Made by a program: the position numbers and the translations under genes
Notes under the pieces: generated by a model
The model's database searches: none
What the model saw: only the letters and a program-made list of their open reading frames with translations
What the model was told of the DNA's origin: nothing
Assembly: GCA_004154925.1 (NCBI GenBank)
Contig: QJNS01000079.1
Span: forward strand, 232,156 to 296,155
DNA length: 64,000 bases
Source: Monosporascus cannonballus
Lineage: Eukaryota > Ascomycota > Sordariomycetes > Xylariales
Direction: 5' to 3'
Part shown: in pieces, positions 1-13,950 of the stretch
How positions within the stretch are numbered: the first letter of the stretch is position 1
Layout of the letters: every line of letters starts with the position of its first letter

Positions 1-3000
1 GAATATTATTATTTTTACAATTAAAAAATATATATATTTCGGGTAATTAATTCCCTTAATTTCCGTAATTTACCGGCCTGTTATCGTACGTATTTATAAA
101 AAAAAATTCCACGTATTATATTAAATATTATATTTTATAATTTATATTTATTTCGAATAAGGTTTTCTTAATACGGAACATATAAAGAATTTACGTTTAT
201 AATCCGTAAAATAGATTTATTGTTTAATATTATTTTGAATTAAATAATATTAAAAAAACTTCAGATTATTTTTGTTTTTTCAGTAAACATAATAATTATA
301 ATAGTTATTAAAGTAAACGTTAATAACAGTAATAATTTAAAAAATGGAAATAATTCGAATATAACGGTTATATAAGGATAATTAGTTTTTTACGAATAAA
401 TTTGATTTTTCTTGTTCCGTACGTATTTTATATCAATATTTTTTCAAAGTTATTTCTTTTGTTTAAGCGATAATGAAATTAGTTTACTTAAAAATTTTTT
501 TCTTATATTTAAATTAAATAATTATCGTGTTAATTCAGTATTTTTATTTATCAGAATAATGTTTATAATTTTTCTTTTATAATATACACAAGGTTATTTT
601 TTAAAATTTTAATATTACTTAAAAAATGGCCTTTTCTTTAAGTTATATATTGTTGAATAATAATAACCTTATTAATTAATACGTTCCAAATTTTATAAAT
701 ATTTATAAATTAGTATTTGATAAAATGATTAATATATGTTTCAGGATTTAATTTTTAAAAGCTTTAATATTTTTATAGCAGTAATTATTAGAACCTAAAT
801 TATATAACTATATATTCGTAAATAAGCTTGTTAAACCTTTTAGTTAAATATTATAATAGGGTTTAAGTATACTAAATAAATATAATAAATTGTATATAAA
901 CTTTACCAAAAACATACGCATATAAAAATACTGTTATATAAATATATTACTGCTATAAGGATATATATAATTTGAAACGAAAATCACTTAATGTTATTTT
1001 ATATTATAATCGTTTTTTATAATTATATCTCTTAAACGTTTTATATCCCCCTTTTAAATCTTTGTATAAAATATTCAAGGTTTAAATTTAATATTTAAAA
1101 AAAATAATTAAAATATATTTCGAAATTAATAATTTTTTAAAACTTCGTTATCGTATTCGAGTACTTATAAAAAAACCTGATTTTGGTGTTTTAGAATTTT
1201 TAAGAAATATCGAAATATTATAATTAATATATTTTATTTTCGATTCTTAAGCTAAATATCCCAAATAAAACCTGAACATCTATATATAATAAATATAATA
1301 CATTGATATTTTTCAAGTTTTTTTAAAAATTTATAAAATTAATAATGATTTTTTATCCTAATTACGATATTTATTTTTTTAGCTTACGCCGTATTAACCT
1401 TTTAACTTTCGTTTTATTATATATTTAATATTCAATTATTATAAAACGTTTTAAGAAAGTTCCTTTTATATAAAACTGTAATTAAGTAATTATTTCGGGA
1501 CCTAAATGGCTTTACTTTAGGAGCTATATAATATTATTACCGGTCCGGAATAATTTTGTTATTTACGAATTAACGTTTTGCTTATAAATAACCAAAATTA
1601 TATAACGTATTCTTACGTTAACACTTTCGATAAAAAATAATTAAACTTATTTATTAACGTAATAATTACCTAATTATATTTATTTCGAATAAAATTCTTA
1701 ATTGTTTCGTTATTTTATTAATAACTCTTTTTTCGGAGTTACCGGAAAAATATTAGATTATATACGAAACTTTCGCAATATGTTACGTTATATAAACGTA
1801 ATACTTTCGTACCGCTAAGGCTTCGAAAAATTATATTAACCTTTTTATATTCCTTAATCGAGATAAAGTTATTATTTACCTATATCCCGTTACCTTATAC
1901 GATAAATTTAAAATTTAAAAATTTACTAATTAAATTAAGAATATATATCGTAAACCTTAAATCCAAAATAATTCAATTCGATAGGGGATAAAATACGGAA
2001 TTTATGGCGTTAGGTTAATTAATAATTAAAAAATATATTAGTATTATTTATATTTTTTAACATAATTAATTTATTGTTTATATTATCAATTCTTCCATAG
2101 TTTTCGATAAGCGGTCAATTTTTTTCCTTCAAAGATTAATCGGCGAAAATGCGTCCTTAAAATTATATTCTTATTTTATCGTTAAAACGGAAACATTTTT
2201 AAGCAGTTTTACAAAATACATAATAACAATTAAATAATATATAGTAATTAATTAAATACGTTTTATAACAGGTATTTTATACGTTGAATTTTTAACGCTT
2301 TCGTTTATTACTCTTTTGGTCCGTATAGAAACTTTTACGGTTATTTCGTTTTGTCCTACGGCTTAAAATCCTTTCTTACGGTTAAAAATTAATATCTTTA
2401 AGATTTTTCTAATTAAAATCGTGCTAATTAAGGGAATTTGTAAGTATTCCGTAAAACGTTAAAAACGCTACCTTAATATTTCGAAATATAACTATCGAAT
2501 CAGCCATAATTTAATAATCCAGGAAATATATTTCCGCTTTTTAAAAATTAATCGTATCGTTATCGATTTCGGCGTTTTTTACTATTTAAAAGGTCATAAT
2601 CCATATCCTAATTATAGGGGCTAATATTATATATAAATCGTTAATCTATATAATCGTCGTTTTCGTTTTTGGAATATTATGTCGTTATCTTAAGGCTATA
2701 ATCTTTTATAAATTTACGATTTATTCGTTTAACGTTTTGCTAAATTTCAAAATTTACTTTAACGTTTTGCAATATTTTCGTTAAATTTTAATTAGGAATT
2801 TGCTATTATATACCTTGCCGGATTCGCCAAGGCTGGCATATCAATTTTGTAAATTTCTTCTTAAAAAACCCATTTTTTAATTACAAAAAATACCAACTTT
2901 AAGACCTATTTCGTGAAGTTATTAATATTTCTAGGGAAAATATTATACTTCCCATCCTTATAAATATACCCCGTAAAGTCCTAATTATAAACTTATTTAT

Positions 3001-3555
3001 TTTCGGTCGTTATCTTTAAGGAATTTATTAAGTAATTCGTATTATTAATTTTTTCGGTATTTTTTTAAAAAAATATAAGTATGGACGAAAAACCGCTTAA
3101 GGTATTAATTCGTATCGTATAACGGATTTGTTTCTTGAGGTAAAAGGCTATATTAAGTTTTATAAATCTAATAAATTATTAAAAGTTCTAATTAAAAGCG
3201 ACAAAATTCAAAATATCGAACGCGGATATTTGAAATTAAAACTCGCCTTTAAAATCATCCCAATCCTTAGGTCCTTTATAAGTAACGGAAAAGGTTAACG
3301 GTATAATTACCATTATTATTATTAACGTATTTCGATAATTACAATTAATATACAACTTATATCGTTTTAACAACAGTTAATAAATTAATATATGCCCTAA
3401 TTAAACGAATAAAATTCTTAATTATCAGATATACGGGATATCAGTTATATATATATATTAATAATTAGTTATAAATGCTCTAAAACGCGCATTACATTTA
3501 AGGTGATCTAGTCCCGAAACATATATGTTCCGATCAAAGGGAATCTTCCGTATAT
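1..3555. repeat. AT-rich RIP-degraded DNA, element not identified
   Basis: No intact gene. The stretch is mostly A and T, with C surviving mainly in CpG and with CpA almost absent, which is the mark left by RIP on repeated DNA. Short runs in several frames look like former coding sequence full of TAA and TAG codons, but I could not match them to a named transposon protein. It was probably a mobile element because RIP acts on duplicated DNA; that is inference. Confidence 0.6.
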
Positions 3556-3573
3556 GGGGTGCTAAAGCACCCC
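3556..3573. other. Short perfect hairpin beside the A/T-rich relic
   Basis: GGGGTGCT and AGCACCCC are perfect 8-base arms separated by two A residues. CTAG follows three bases later. A hairpin followed by CTRR resembles a Helitron 3' terminus, but the spacing is short and the next base is C rather than the usual T, so the identity is open. Confidence 0.4.
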
Positions 3574-3860
3574 CAGCTAGCCGACAGAAGCGGATTGCAT
3601 CGTTATACGTATGCGTTGATTTGGAATCAATTAATTAAGTGGTTGTTAAGATATTGTTATATATACGGAAAAGTTATGTTGGCGATGGCTTCAAAATTGG
3701 GTGGTGCGTAAAGGGGATGGGGCGTTGGTGGGGGGGTCGCCTTATAGGTGGGTATTCTCTCGCCCTAGGGTTTATTTGTGGCGCAGCACCAGTAATAAAT
3801 AGTTGCTGGCATTTATTTTCTAGGAATCCGGAGATCAGTGCTGGAAAATGTAAATTTTTC
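3574..3860. other. GC-richer island between two RIP-mutated elements
   Basis: Base composition is much more balanced than on either side. It contains a G-rich tract at 3,713-3,736 (runs of 4, 4, 2 and 7 G) that could form a G-quadruplex. The 94-codon plus-strand frame here has no features I recognise and is probably chance. The island ends at the TTTAT target duplication of gypsy copy A, so it is the flank into which that element inserted. Confidence 0.5.
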
Positions 3861-3865
3861 TTTAT

Positions 3866-4260
3866 TGTGACAGCTTGGCGGTTTAACCAACTATCCAACC
3901 TATGTCGTACAGGTTTATGTTAGCAGGAGTATCGTAGGATTTTAAGTAATAAGAATAACTTCGTTACGTTTCGTAATGCCAAGGGTGTTTTAAATCACGA
4001 ATTATTATTATAAGCTGGTATTATCTAAATTATGAAAATTAATAAGCATATATATTTTCCTTATTTTTCTCTTGATTATTTTTGATTCCCTATTCGGCGA
4101 TAATTATAATTCCTTACGATTGCTATTGATCACAGGTGATTACTGGTAATTATTGGTGATTATTAGTTTGGCAATAATTATTTGTTATGTGACCTGGGAG
4201 GTGGTCCGTATTATCTTTGTTTAATCGTTTTTTGAGGCCGGAACTTGTTAAGTTATAATA
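3866..4260 (-). repeat. 3' LTR of gypsy copy A
   Basis: It begins TGTGAC on the plus strand and ends ...TTATAATA, matching the TGTGAC...CGTAACA ends of the family after RIP changes. The next bases (4,261 on) read as a purine-rich tract on the minus strand, as expected just before a 3' LTR. It is clearly similar to 18,933-19,337. Confidence 0.8.
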
Positions 4261-7200
4261 CGACTTCCCTTTTCCCAAAAACCTTGCCTTTAAAATTTTT
4301 TTCCTTTTTTTTTAGCTTAGTAAATGATTTTCTATTTCTCCGTCCTTGAATTTGTCGTTTTGCATTTTCAAGATTCGTTTTATTTTTCGTTTTTTCACTG
4401 TTCGTCGTACTGATTTTGTAAAGGCTTTCGACCAATTCAGGTCCGAAGTTATACCTTATTTTTATTTCTTTTCGAAAAATATTATGTATGAAATGATAGA
4501 AAACGCTTTAAAGCGTAAAAAATATCTTAATTGGGGTTAATTTTGCAATAATACCGGCGTACCGTTTTTTTTCTTTTTTGCAAAATATTTGTCGAAAGTA
4601 TTAACGTTTAGAACGTAAAAAGGCGTTTGCCGAAAAGTGATTACTAAATCTTTAACGGCTTTATTTTGAAGTTTAACGTTGTTATTAGAAAAAGATAAAC
4701 GAAACTCTTTTTCGTTTTATTTGTTTGCGTAAGCAAAAGGCGCTGGCCCGTTCGAAAGGTGTCACCATAGTACAACGTAGGTTTTAGTTATTGGACGAAT
4801 TGGAAAAGCAGAAGCGTTAAGAATAAAAACGGTTCAGGGTTACCGTCGCGATTGCCGCGTTAATATAGATAGTAGTCGACTGGCCCGATATCCCGATTAC
4901 TGATTGGTCGATTGTTAACTGGAACGTGTCCGTCGTTTCCGGTGAAAGTTTTTTAACAAGCTTTAAGCGCCAATAACATTTTTGGCGGGTTCCCAGGTGT
5001 TTTCGGAGTTCGAGTGCTTTTTCCACTTGATTAGGTACTGGGTAAGTCTGTTTTCTTTTTTTGCGTGGAATATTTTATCCATTTCGTATATCGTATTACT
5101 TTTTACCTTTACATCGTTTTATGCCGTATGTATTTTAATTACGTTTACTGTTAATTTGAACAAGGAAATATAAAAGATTAAGTAAAATTTAACTTATAAT
5201 AAAACTTTTAACCGGTAATTATTTTCTAAAACTTTAACGCCTTTATATGGACCGATACATTTAAAATTGAGTCTTTAACATGTTGTTTTATTTAAATGTG
5301 TTTTGTAACGAGTTAATCTATGTTCCCTTTTTCGAAATCTAATTTTTTAACCTTTGTTAATTATAATATTTATTTATTTAACTATTTACGAAATTTAATT
5401 TTTTTGTTTAATTCTTACCATAACTATTTTAACTATTTTAATATCAAAATAGGTTTAAGGTTAATTCGCTTATGGCTTCGTATTTCTCTGTAAACATTCG
5501 AGGTTAAACCCAAATTAGTATTTGTAAATATTATTTTAATACTTTCGTAATAACTGGTATTATAAACCAATTACGCGATTAGTAATTTTTTCACCCATTT
5601 TTTTGATTTATAATTAATGTAATATCGTAAGTAAGGTTTTAATATTTAGTTTATTCGTTTTATATATTTATTTATCTATAATTTAAAAGCGCTAAATAAT
5701 TTGCAATTTAAGCCGATTCATATTATAAAACATTGTTAAAATCTAAATGCAAATATTCATCTTTTATTCAAATTCATTCTTATTAATAATTCGTAATTGC
5801 CAAAGGTACATTGTAAAAATATATATATAGTTTTTTCAGCGTTTGTATTTTTATAATATAGTAAGAAATAAAAAAGATTTTGTAAATCGATCGATGATTA
5901 CCAAAATACCGTCGTAATATATTTTTATAACGGCATTTTCTGATATAAGAAATTTAAAAATAAAATCGAATGTAATTAAATATTATGGTTGTTTTGTGCT
6001 TAGCAATAACTGTAACTCTTTATCAGGCTTATATCGTCGTATTTTAGTTTTGTTACAAAATTGGTATTGTCGTCAAATTCTTTAAATAATTGTTTTTATT
6101 CTAAGAAATGAATATATACGTTAAAAGTATTTCACGGTTTTGTAAATCTCTGGGTATCGGTAAATTAATATTTATATATTTTTCATACCAGACATTTTTT
6201 GTATTTTTCTAGAATTTCTACTTTGTTTGTTTTTTAGTTTTTTAGGAAACCGTCGTCATATGGCTAAAAATTTTGATATATATCAAATGGCACTGCCCGA
6301 ATTATCGCAACTTGCTGTAAGCGTAAATATCCTTTTATAATAGTCTCAAAAATTATATAGCTAACTTTAACTAATTTCTTTTCGAAATTAATTACCTGCT
6401 TAAAGTATTTATTTTGTTATTTTTTAAGTCCTTTGTATAAATAATAACGAAGTTAAAGTTTCTAATTTTTTTACATATTATAATTATTTTGCTGTAAACC
6501 TTTTAGATTATAATAAAACGAGTAAAATTTTGATAATCTGTATAAACTTTAACCTAATGCAAATTTCCCTTTAGGAAACGTCTTAAATTTCGAAAAGCCA
6601 TAATAATGGCCCTAAATTCCTTATTTGGAATGCCGTAACTAAAGGGGGCTCCTTTTAATTTATAAAAGAAAAATATAACAAGGTATAGTTTGTCTTAATT
6701 ATTTCGCTATACGATTTCTGTATTTAAGATATAGTCCGAAATATCGGTTTTTAATTTAACGTAATATATTAAATCGTACATAATAAATATTAATTTGTTA
6801 ATAATTGTATTCTTAATTTCCTTAAATACTGTTTTTTATTTCAGTCCTTTATTTAAATTTTTTATTGTAAGATTGAATATTGGTATAATTGTCTTACTAA
6901 AGTTTCGAATAGATTTATTATAATAATTAACGAATTCGAACAATACCTGTACTTTCTTAATTATATTTAGGGTTTGTTATTCGATAATTAGAGCGATTGT
7001 TTTTGCAGTCCATTTTAATATATTCTGTAATAATAATATGTTTCAGAAATTTCACTTTTTAGATATAAAATTAACTTGTTTTACATCAATAAATAGCCTT
7101 ACATCATGTAAAACTTAAAAAGCTTTATGACCGTATTTTATATATTTTCTTTTCATTTTTGAAAACAATTACAATATCGTTAACGTAGTATATCATAAAA

Positions 7201-7346
7201 CCATTACGATATTTTCGTAATATATAATATATTATTCGTTAAAAATTTGTTAATAAGTTCGTAAATCCTATTAGCGCAACTAAATATTTATACCGTCCGT
7301 ATTTCGTTTTAAAGACTGTGTTTTTATTTATGTTTTTTTGGATTTT

Positions 7347-7530
7347 GATAACATTATATTCATCTTTAAAATTAAATATTGTAAATTATTTGGGTCCGTA
7401 AAGTTAGTTTTTTACTTCCGTGATTAAATGTAATAATATTCGATCTCTAATAATAATATCGTTTAGTTCTCGATAGTTAATTATAAATCGTAATTTTCTA
7501 TTTTTTTAAGTGCGAAAAACAAAAGGTATT
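7347..7530 (-). pseudogene. Reverse transcriptase fragment of gypsy copy A
   Basis: Minus-strand translation gives the gypsy RT block RKLRFIINYRELNDI followed by RDRILLHLITEVK and FNFKDEYNVI. These correspond to the K-L-R-F-V-V-D-Y-R-x-L-N and D-L-K-D-G-Y-N motifs of Ty3/gypsy RT. The catalytic-block Asp of DYR reads Asn (a G-to-A change), two Trp or Gln codons are now stops, and there is a one-base frame change just before the RKL block. Confidence 0.8.
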
Positions 7531-9367
7531 GTGCTAGTAACTTCGAACATCGAATTCATCCTTTTTGTAACCGATTATTTAGGTATTTTTTAAAGGTGCG
7601 TAAATGGTTTTCGCTAAAATTATAAATAAAATAAAATTTCGTATTAATCTTTTTTAAGAATTATCTTAAAATTTTATTTATTATATTCTAATAATTTGAT
7701 ATGGAGCTTTTTTCTGAAAAGCTGCTTATATTAGTGGTATTATGACAGCATAATGATTAAATTTTTTAATTCTTAAGGGTGCTGTTTTAAATCGTTATTT
7801 AGTTGTCTTAGTTTCTCTTTAATAGTAGCAGTAATACGTCGTAATTTTCTTTGATGCCCGGTTTTTTTATATCTTGTTCTTTTATGTGGTAAGGTTTTTG
7901 TCGCGTTCTTATGCCTGTATTCGTCGTTATTTTCGATCGAATATTAAAATCTCGTTTTTTTCTTTTTTATTCGTCAATAAGATATAAGATAAATCTTATC
8001 TTGCTAGTCCTTTTATTTATTAAGATATTATAGTAGCGCATCTATAATAATTCTAAGATTATATACTAATCATTAAATTGAACGATATCGAAATTAACTG
8101 TGGAATATCGTCCTTTAATATAAATCTCGAAATAATTCATTTCGTATATAATCTTCCCGGTCTCATAAGCAAATTCTTAATTTTCGGCATTCCTTATTAT
8201 ATAAGATTTTAACTTATATTTTCATAGTTAAATAAGCCCGTTTACTATATCCGGTATAATGTAACTTCTGCCTCAAATTCCGCAATGTATTATTGCGGTA
8301 TACCAGTATGTGTCAATTCGTATATCTAAGATAATAGGGTTATTAACGACTTTTATCGTCGTGTTTAAAACCTTTTTAGGAACTTTTTCTAATTCCTTTA
8401 GGTTCGTTATTTTGCGGCTTTTTTATAGGTATCCTTTTTTTAATTCCTTTTTGAGTTTGTTAAGCTTTGTCTATGCTTTTTTCGTAAAGCGTGTTAAGCT
8501 ATTTTATTTGTCGTTATTGCTAACATACTGTTTTTTCGAATTATATTAATTGTTTTTAGTTTTGCCGTATTTCGTTTTCTTATTCGATAAATTATTGTTC
8601 TATGGTTTCGACCGTATCTTATTATACGTCGTATTACTTAGCATTTTATAATTTATCTATATATTCACGTATTTTTTTCTTAACAATTCGTTAATTTTTT
8701 AAATTAATAATAAAGGCTAAATCGAAATAAAGATCCGTAATAACCCTTTAATAATACCTTTTTACCGTACGCAAAATTAACTTTTTTTCGCGCGGTAATC
8801 GTATTACTTATAATAAGAACAGGAGTATTTTTACGGATATTACTTTTTTTAGGCCAGGTTTTTGCCTCGGCTAATTAGTAAATATTATACTTTGGGGTTT
8901 AAAGTCGAAAATATTGATATTATTCTTTATCGTTTTTATTATTTTCAGTTCGGTTCAGAAAATCGAATCCGTTATAATATATACGTGTAATTTTCCGATT
9001 GATATATTGCTTTTACTCCTAATAATCAGGATACTCCTTTCGTCGACAATATATGGCGTACATCCTGCCGTATCGATTAGAGGTTTTAGGATAAACGTTT
9101 TTCGTTTCTTTCGAATATTCTTTAGCCATTTTCTAAAAGTATCTGGCTGTTTTTTTGGACGTCTTCTGGGCCAGTTTTTTTTCGGCTTTTTGCACCTTTT
9201 GTCGAATTTTTTATCGAGTCAGGTTATTTTTATATTGGATCCGAATTATGTTAATAACCTTGTTGTTATTCCTTTGTTTATTTCCGGACTATCCCTCCGG
9301 TACAGGTGTCCAAATATTTTGTCGTAGTTTTTTGGGTGTTCAATATCTGAAAGTTTTATGTCTTATA

Positions 9368-9499
9368 TGTTACGGCCTGGTCACCCGTAAGAGCTTCAGT
9401 GTATATATGCAGCTGTAACCACCAGGATAATTGCCACAATTGTGATCATTCCACCGATCTTTTACCCTGGTGGCGTGATGGTATGATGCAGCCATAACA
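9368..9499. mobile_element. 132-bp LTR-like insertion in gypsy copy A
   Basis: This is a GC-richer block interrupting gypsy sequence that is continuous in copies B and G. Its ends are TGTTACGGC and GCCATAACA, an inverted pair with TG...CA termini. The flanks TTATA (9,363-9,367) and TTATT (9,500-9,504) look like an imperfect 5-bp duplication. Inside, CCACCAGGATAA and TTACCCTGGTGG can pair. It is far less mutated than its host, as expected for a repeat too short for efficient RIP. It could be a solo LTR of a very small retroelement or a MITE. Confidence 0.65.
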
Positions 9500-10374
9500 T
9501 TATTTTGCCACTCTTGAAGTATTAGATTTGGTTTTAACCCTTTTTTGGGCCGTACCCAGGTCCATAAGTCCTGGTGCTATGCTATGGAATGCAAATAGCA
9601 TATCGCGTTTTTTTTCCCTAATTGGTCGAATAACTTTCGTATCTTAAAATATATTACCCTTTTTTCTCTCTACGTCGTTAGTACAGCCTATTGTTAATCT
9701 TGATAATTTCGGTAATTTACCGGTTTAAGATTTTGAGTTTCGAAAGCTTAATAATTGTATCCGTTACCTTATTTTTTAATTTTTTATGAAATATTACGAT
9801 TAAATTGTTACTTTCGTTATCGGTTTATTCTGCTTTAATTTTAAGACCCTTAAATCTAATAGCGTATTTCGAAATAGGGTTTTTTATGATAGTGGCAAGA
9901 CTTACTGTACTGCCGTTCGTTTTTCGTCTGGGTTTTCGAAATTGGCCTTTAATTTCTTCTTAAAGTTAATACAACCAAAACAAAATCCTGCTAATTTGCT
10001 CCTCATCTGCCTTAACGTTTTTCAGGTAATCTCTTATAACTGGCTTAAACCAATCTAGAATATCTTCCGTAAGGAAGGTTGCTATAACAAAAATTCTGTC
10101 TGCAGGCTCGTCCAAATCTTAAAAACGGAGATATGTTCGTGCTTAAATAAGGAAACTTTAAACGCTCCTTTTCCCATCGTAAGGTTAAGGCTTTTTAGCC
10201 TAGTGCTTTGGCGTAACAATTCGAATTGGGGTGGTTATTACCTACTTCGCGAACTGTTCAATTTATTTTTTAAGTTCCTTAATTTTGGCTTGGAGTTGCG
10301 TAACGGCAAAAGGTGCTTGGGTACTAAAGCGGTACACGTATCAATACCCACCCCCCCTATTTGCACACCCTAAG

Positions 10375-10745
10375 TGTGACGGCTAGGCGGTTTAACCAAT
10401 TATTAAACCTTCAGTCGACGGGTTTATGCTAGCAGGAGTATCGTGGGAATCTGGGCAATAAATATAGTAACGTATTACGTCTCGTAATGCTAAAAATACC
10501 TTGGGTAACAAAGTATTATTGTAAGCTAAAGTTATTTAAATTATGGAATTAATAAACGTATATATTTTTATACGTTAATTAAATCTTTATTGGATCTTGA
10601 CGTTATCGCAGATTTAATGCCATAGGATTCGGTTAGTTCTATATGAATTTATTTAGATCTTAATGCCAAAAAAGATCCAAATTACGTAACTTCTTTTTTG
10701 TGGGTTCGACCGTTTTCGTAGCCGATCTTAGGTTAGGTCGTAATA
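10375..10745 (-). repeat. 3' LTR of gypsy copy B
   Basis: Starts TGTGACGG and ends GGTCGTAATA on the plus strand; the last triplet was ACA before a RIP-type change. It is strongly similar along its whole length to 16,698-17,070. Confidence 0.88.
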
Positions 10746-12299
10746 TAATCTCCCTTTTCCTAGGATTTTTGCCCTTAAAATTTTTTTTTCCTGGTAAGTT
10801 ATCCTTTTTCACCATAGCAGGTCGTATTGTTAATTGCAAATTTTGTAATCGTCCTAATCCAAAAGAAAACCTAAATTCTTTAGCTGTTTATATTATTAAA
10901 TTTAATTTTAAAATTATGCCATATACGCCTTATTTCGAAAATGGTTCTAAATGTCAAATAATTAAAAAAAATTCGTCCTTATAATAAATATATTAAAAAC
11001 TGTCGTCGTTACGATAATTTTGGTATCCCAATCGATTCCTTACGTCGTATTAGGGAAAAAAAAGATTATTTAAATCGTAAAAAAGCTATTACTAAAAAGA
11101 CGCTTTTACGCCTTTAACAAAAATTAAAAAAGGACTTAGTACGCAAATAAGGTGATATCGACAAAACCATTAATCGCCTAATTCGTTTTTATCGTCAAAA
11201 GAAATTTCTTTACGTTAAAGGAGTTAAAATTATTAATCGCAGTTTTTAATTAATGGATAAACTGGACGAATAGAAACGTACGGAGGCCGAAGTTTTTCCT
11301 TTTATGCCATCTCTCGATTCCCTTATCTGGTCCATTCCCGAAAACCTCGATTAGGGGGCTTTCCTTGGTAACCCCGTCGTTACTGGTAAAAGTTTTCTAA
11401 TAGACGTTAGGCATTAATAAGGTTTTTAGCGGATTCCCAGGTATTTTCGGAATCCGGGTACTTTTTTTATTTAATTAGGTACTAGGTAAATCCGTTTTAT
11501 TTCTGCATATCGAAAATTTTTTCCATTTCGTACGTTTATTCGTCTTTTATTTCCATATCGTTTTATACCGTATACAGTTTAATTATATCTGCTATTAATT
11601 CGAATAAAGAAATATAAAAAATTAAATAAAATTTAACTTTTAGTAAAAATTCTAATTAATAATTATTTTCTAAGATTTTTTGGCGATTTTGTAAAAGCCG
11701 ATATATTTAAAATTAAGTTTTTTGTTAAGTTGTTTCGTTTAAATATTTTTTATAGCAAAGAAAACTATTTCCCCTCCTTTAAAAATTAATCCTTTTAACC
11801 TTTTTTCGTTATAATACTTATTTATCTAATTCCGTACGAATTCCAATTCCGTTTTTATTTCTTAATATAACTATTATAATTATTCTAACGTAAAAATTAC
11901 TTTAACATTAATTAAACCGTCGACGCGTATTTTTTTATAAATTTCTAAACTAAAACCAAAATTTACGTTCGCAAATATTATCCTAATATTTTCGTAATAA
12001 CTAATATTATAAATTAACTAAGTAATTAGTAATTTTTTAATTTAATTATTTTATTCGTAATGAATGTAATATCATAAATAAGTTTCCATAATTTAATTTA
12101 TTCGTTCCGTTTATTTATCTATTTAAAATTTAAATACGTTAAATAATTTGTAATTTAGGCCGATTTATACCATAAGGCCTTACCAAAACTTTAATACGAA
12201 TATCGATCCTTTATTTAATATAATGTTTATTAGTAATCCATATATATTAAAAATATATTTTAAAAAAATAAATGCAAATTATTTTACATTTATATCTTT

Positions 12300-12470
12300 A
12301 TAATATAATAAAAAATAGAAAAATTTCGAAAATCGATTAACAATTACGAAAATGTTATCGTAATATATTCCCGTAATTAAATCTTTTAATATAAAAAGCT
12401 TAATAATAAAATCGGATATAATTAAATATTATAATTCTTCGTATGGCTTATGTCGTCGAGCCTTTACTTT
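12300..12470 (-). pseudogene. Integrase core fragment of gypsy copy B
   Basis: Minus-strand translation contains HKPYEEL, then DFIIKL, then YYDNIFVIVNRFSKFFYF. This follows the gypsy integrase pattern around the first catalytic Asp (M-D-F-I) and the V-I-V-D-R-F-S-K block. The Asp of VDRFSK reads Asn, a G-to-A change. A stop lies between the two motifs. Confidence 0.75.
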
Positions 12471-13599
12471 AACGTAAACATCATATTACCGTATAATTTT
12501 CTATATTATTAATTTCATTTTAAAAAAAATATATACGTTAAAGTCGTTCTAAAGTTTTATAAATCCCTGTATATTTATATAATTAATATTCGTATATTTT
12601 TCGAATTAAATCCTTTTGGTATTCTTTTAAAACTTATATCTTATTTATTTTTTAATTTTTTAAGAAATTATTATTATACTATGAAATTCTTTAATATATA
12701 TCGAAAAATATTACCCGAATCGTTATAATTTATCATAAACGTAAATATCCTTTTGTAATAATATCAAAAACTATATGGTTAACTTTAACCAATTTTGTTT
12801 CGAAATCTGGTTGCCTATTTAAAACATTTGCTTTGCTATTTTTTGATTTTTTTTTTGTAAATAATAACGAAATCGAAATTCGCCAATTCCTCCGCGTAAC
12901 GAAATTATCATCCTGTAAATTCCCTAATCATGGTAAATTAGGTAAAATTTTGATAATCCGTATAAACCTTAACCTAATACAAACTTCCCTTTAGGAAATA
13001 CCTAAATTCTCAAAATACCATAATAATGGCCATAAATTCCTTATTTGGAATACCATAATTAAGTTCGGCGCCTTTTAATTTATACGAAAAAAATATAATA
13101 AGGTACAATTTGCCTTAATTATCTTATTATCCGATCATTACGCCTAATACGTAATCCGAAATATCGGTTTCTAATTTAACGGAACGGTTTAAATCGTACA
13201 TAATCAGTACTAATTCGCTTGTAATTACATCTTTAATATCCTAAAATACCTTTTCCGTATTTGGCGTCCATTTAAATTCTTTTTCTTTTTTTATAAGATT
13301 TATCAAAAATATAACTATTCTGTTAAAATTTCGAATAAACTTCCTATAATAATTAACGAATCCAAAAAATACTTATATTTCCTTAACCGTATTTAATATT
13401 TGCATTTTATAACTATAACGATCTTCTTAAGGTTTATCCTAATATATCCTAAAGTAATAATATATCCCAGATATTCCATTTCCTATATATGGAACTAACT
13501 TTTCTTTACGTTAATAAATAATCTTACGTCCTATAAAGTTCGAAAAACCTTATAAACGTATCCTACGTATACTTTTTTTATCTCCGAAAAAATAAAAAT

Positions 13600-13950
13600 A
13601 TCATCGAAATAGCAAATAACGAAAAAATTAAGGTATTCTCATAATACATAATTAACCATTCGCTAAAAGGTTATTAATATATTCGTAAATCCCATTAATA
13701 TAATCAAATATTTAAATAATCCGTATTTCGTCCTAAAAGCTATTTTCCATTCGTATCCCTTTTTAATCCTAATAAGGTTATATCCATCTTTAAGATCGAA
13801 TGCTATAAACCATTTAGCTCCGTAAAATCGGTCTTTTATTTCCGTAATCAGGGGTAATAATATTCGATCCTTAACAATAACGTCGTTTAATTGTTAATAA
13901 TTAACCATAAATCGTAATTTCCCTTTTTTCTTAAGTACGAAAAATATCGG
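13600..13950 (-). pseudogene. Reverse transcriptase core of gypsy copy B
   Basis: Read from 13,950 downwards the minus strand gives PIFFVLKKKGKLRFMVNY, a stop, then QLNDVIVKDRILLPLI, then GAKWFIAFDLKDGYNLIR. These are the standard finger and palm blocks of Ty3/gypsy RT. The YxDD active site is present in the same frame as YFDD (13,600-13,611, context CYFDDIFIF). The stop replaces the Arg of the D-Y-R motif and the Asp before it is Asn, both explained by C-to-T or G-to-A changes. Confidence 0.9.

Noticed and set aside
1..3580. Helitron identified by its 3' end
   Set aside because: Only a hairpin and CTAG support it; the following base is not T and I found no Rep/helicase remnant. Kept only as a low-interest idea.
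8310..9418. Hydrophobic small proteins encoded on the plus strand in gypsy copy A
   Set aside because: Phe/Ile/Leu-rich frames are expected from AT-rich antisense of a mutated element; corresponding frames are not kept in copies B or F.
10346..10362. C-rich tract as polypurine tract of gypsy copy A
   Set aside because: It lies on the wrong side of the LTR for a minus-strand element and belongs to the terminal inverted repeat of the pogo-like transposon.
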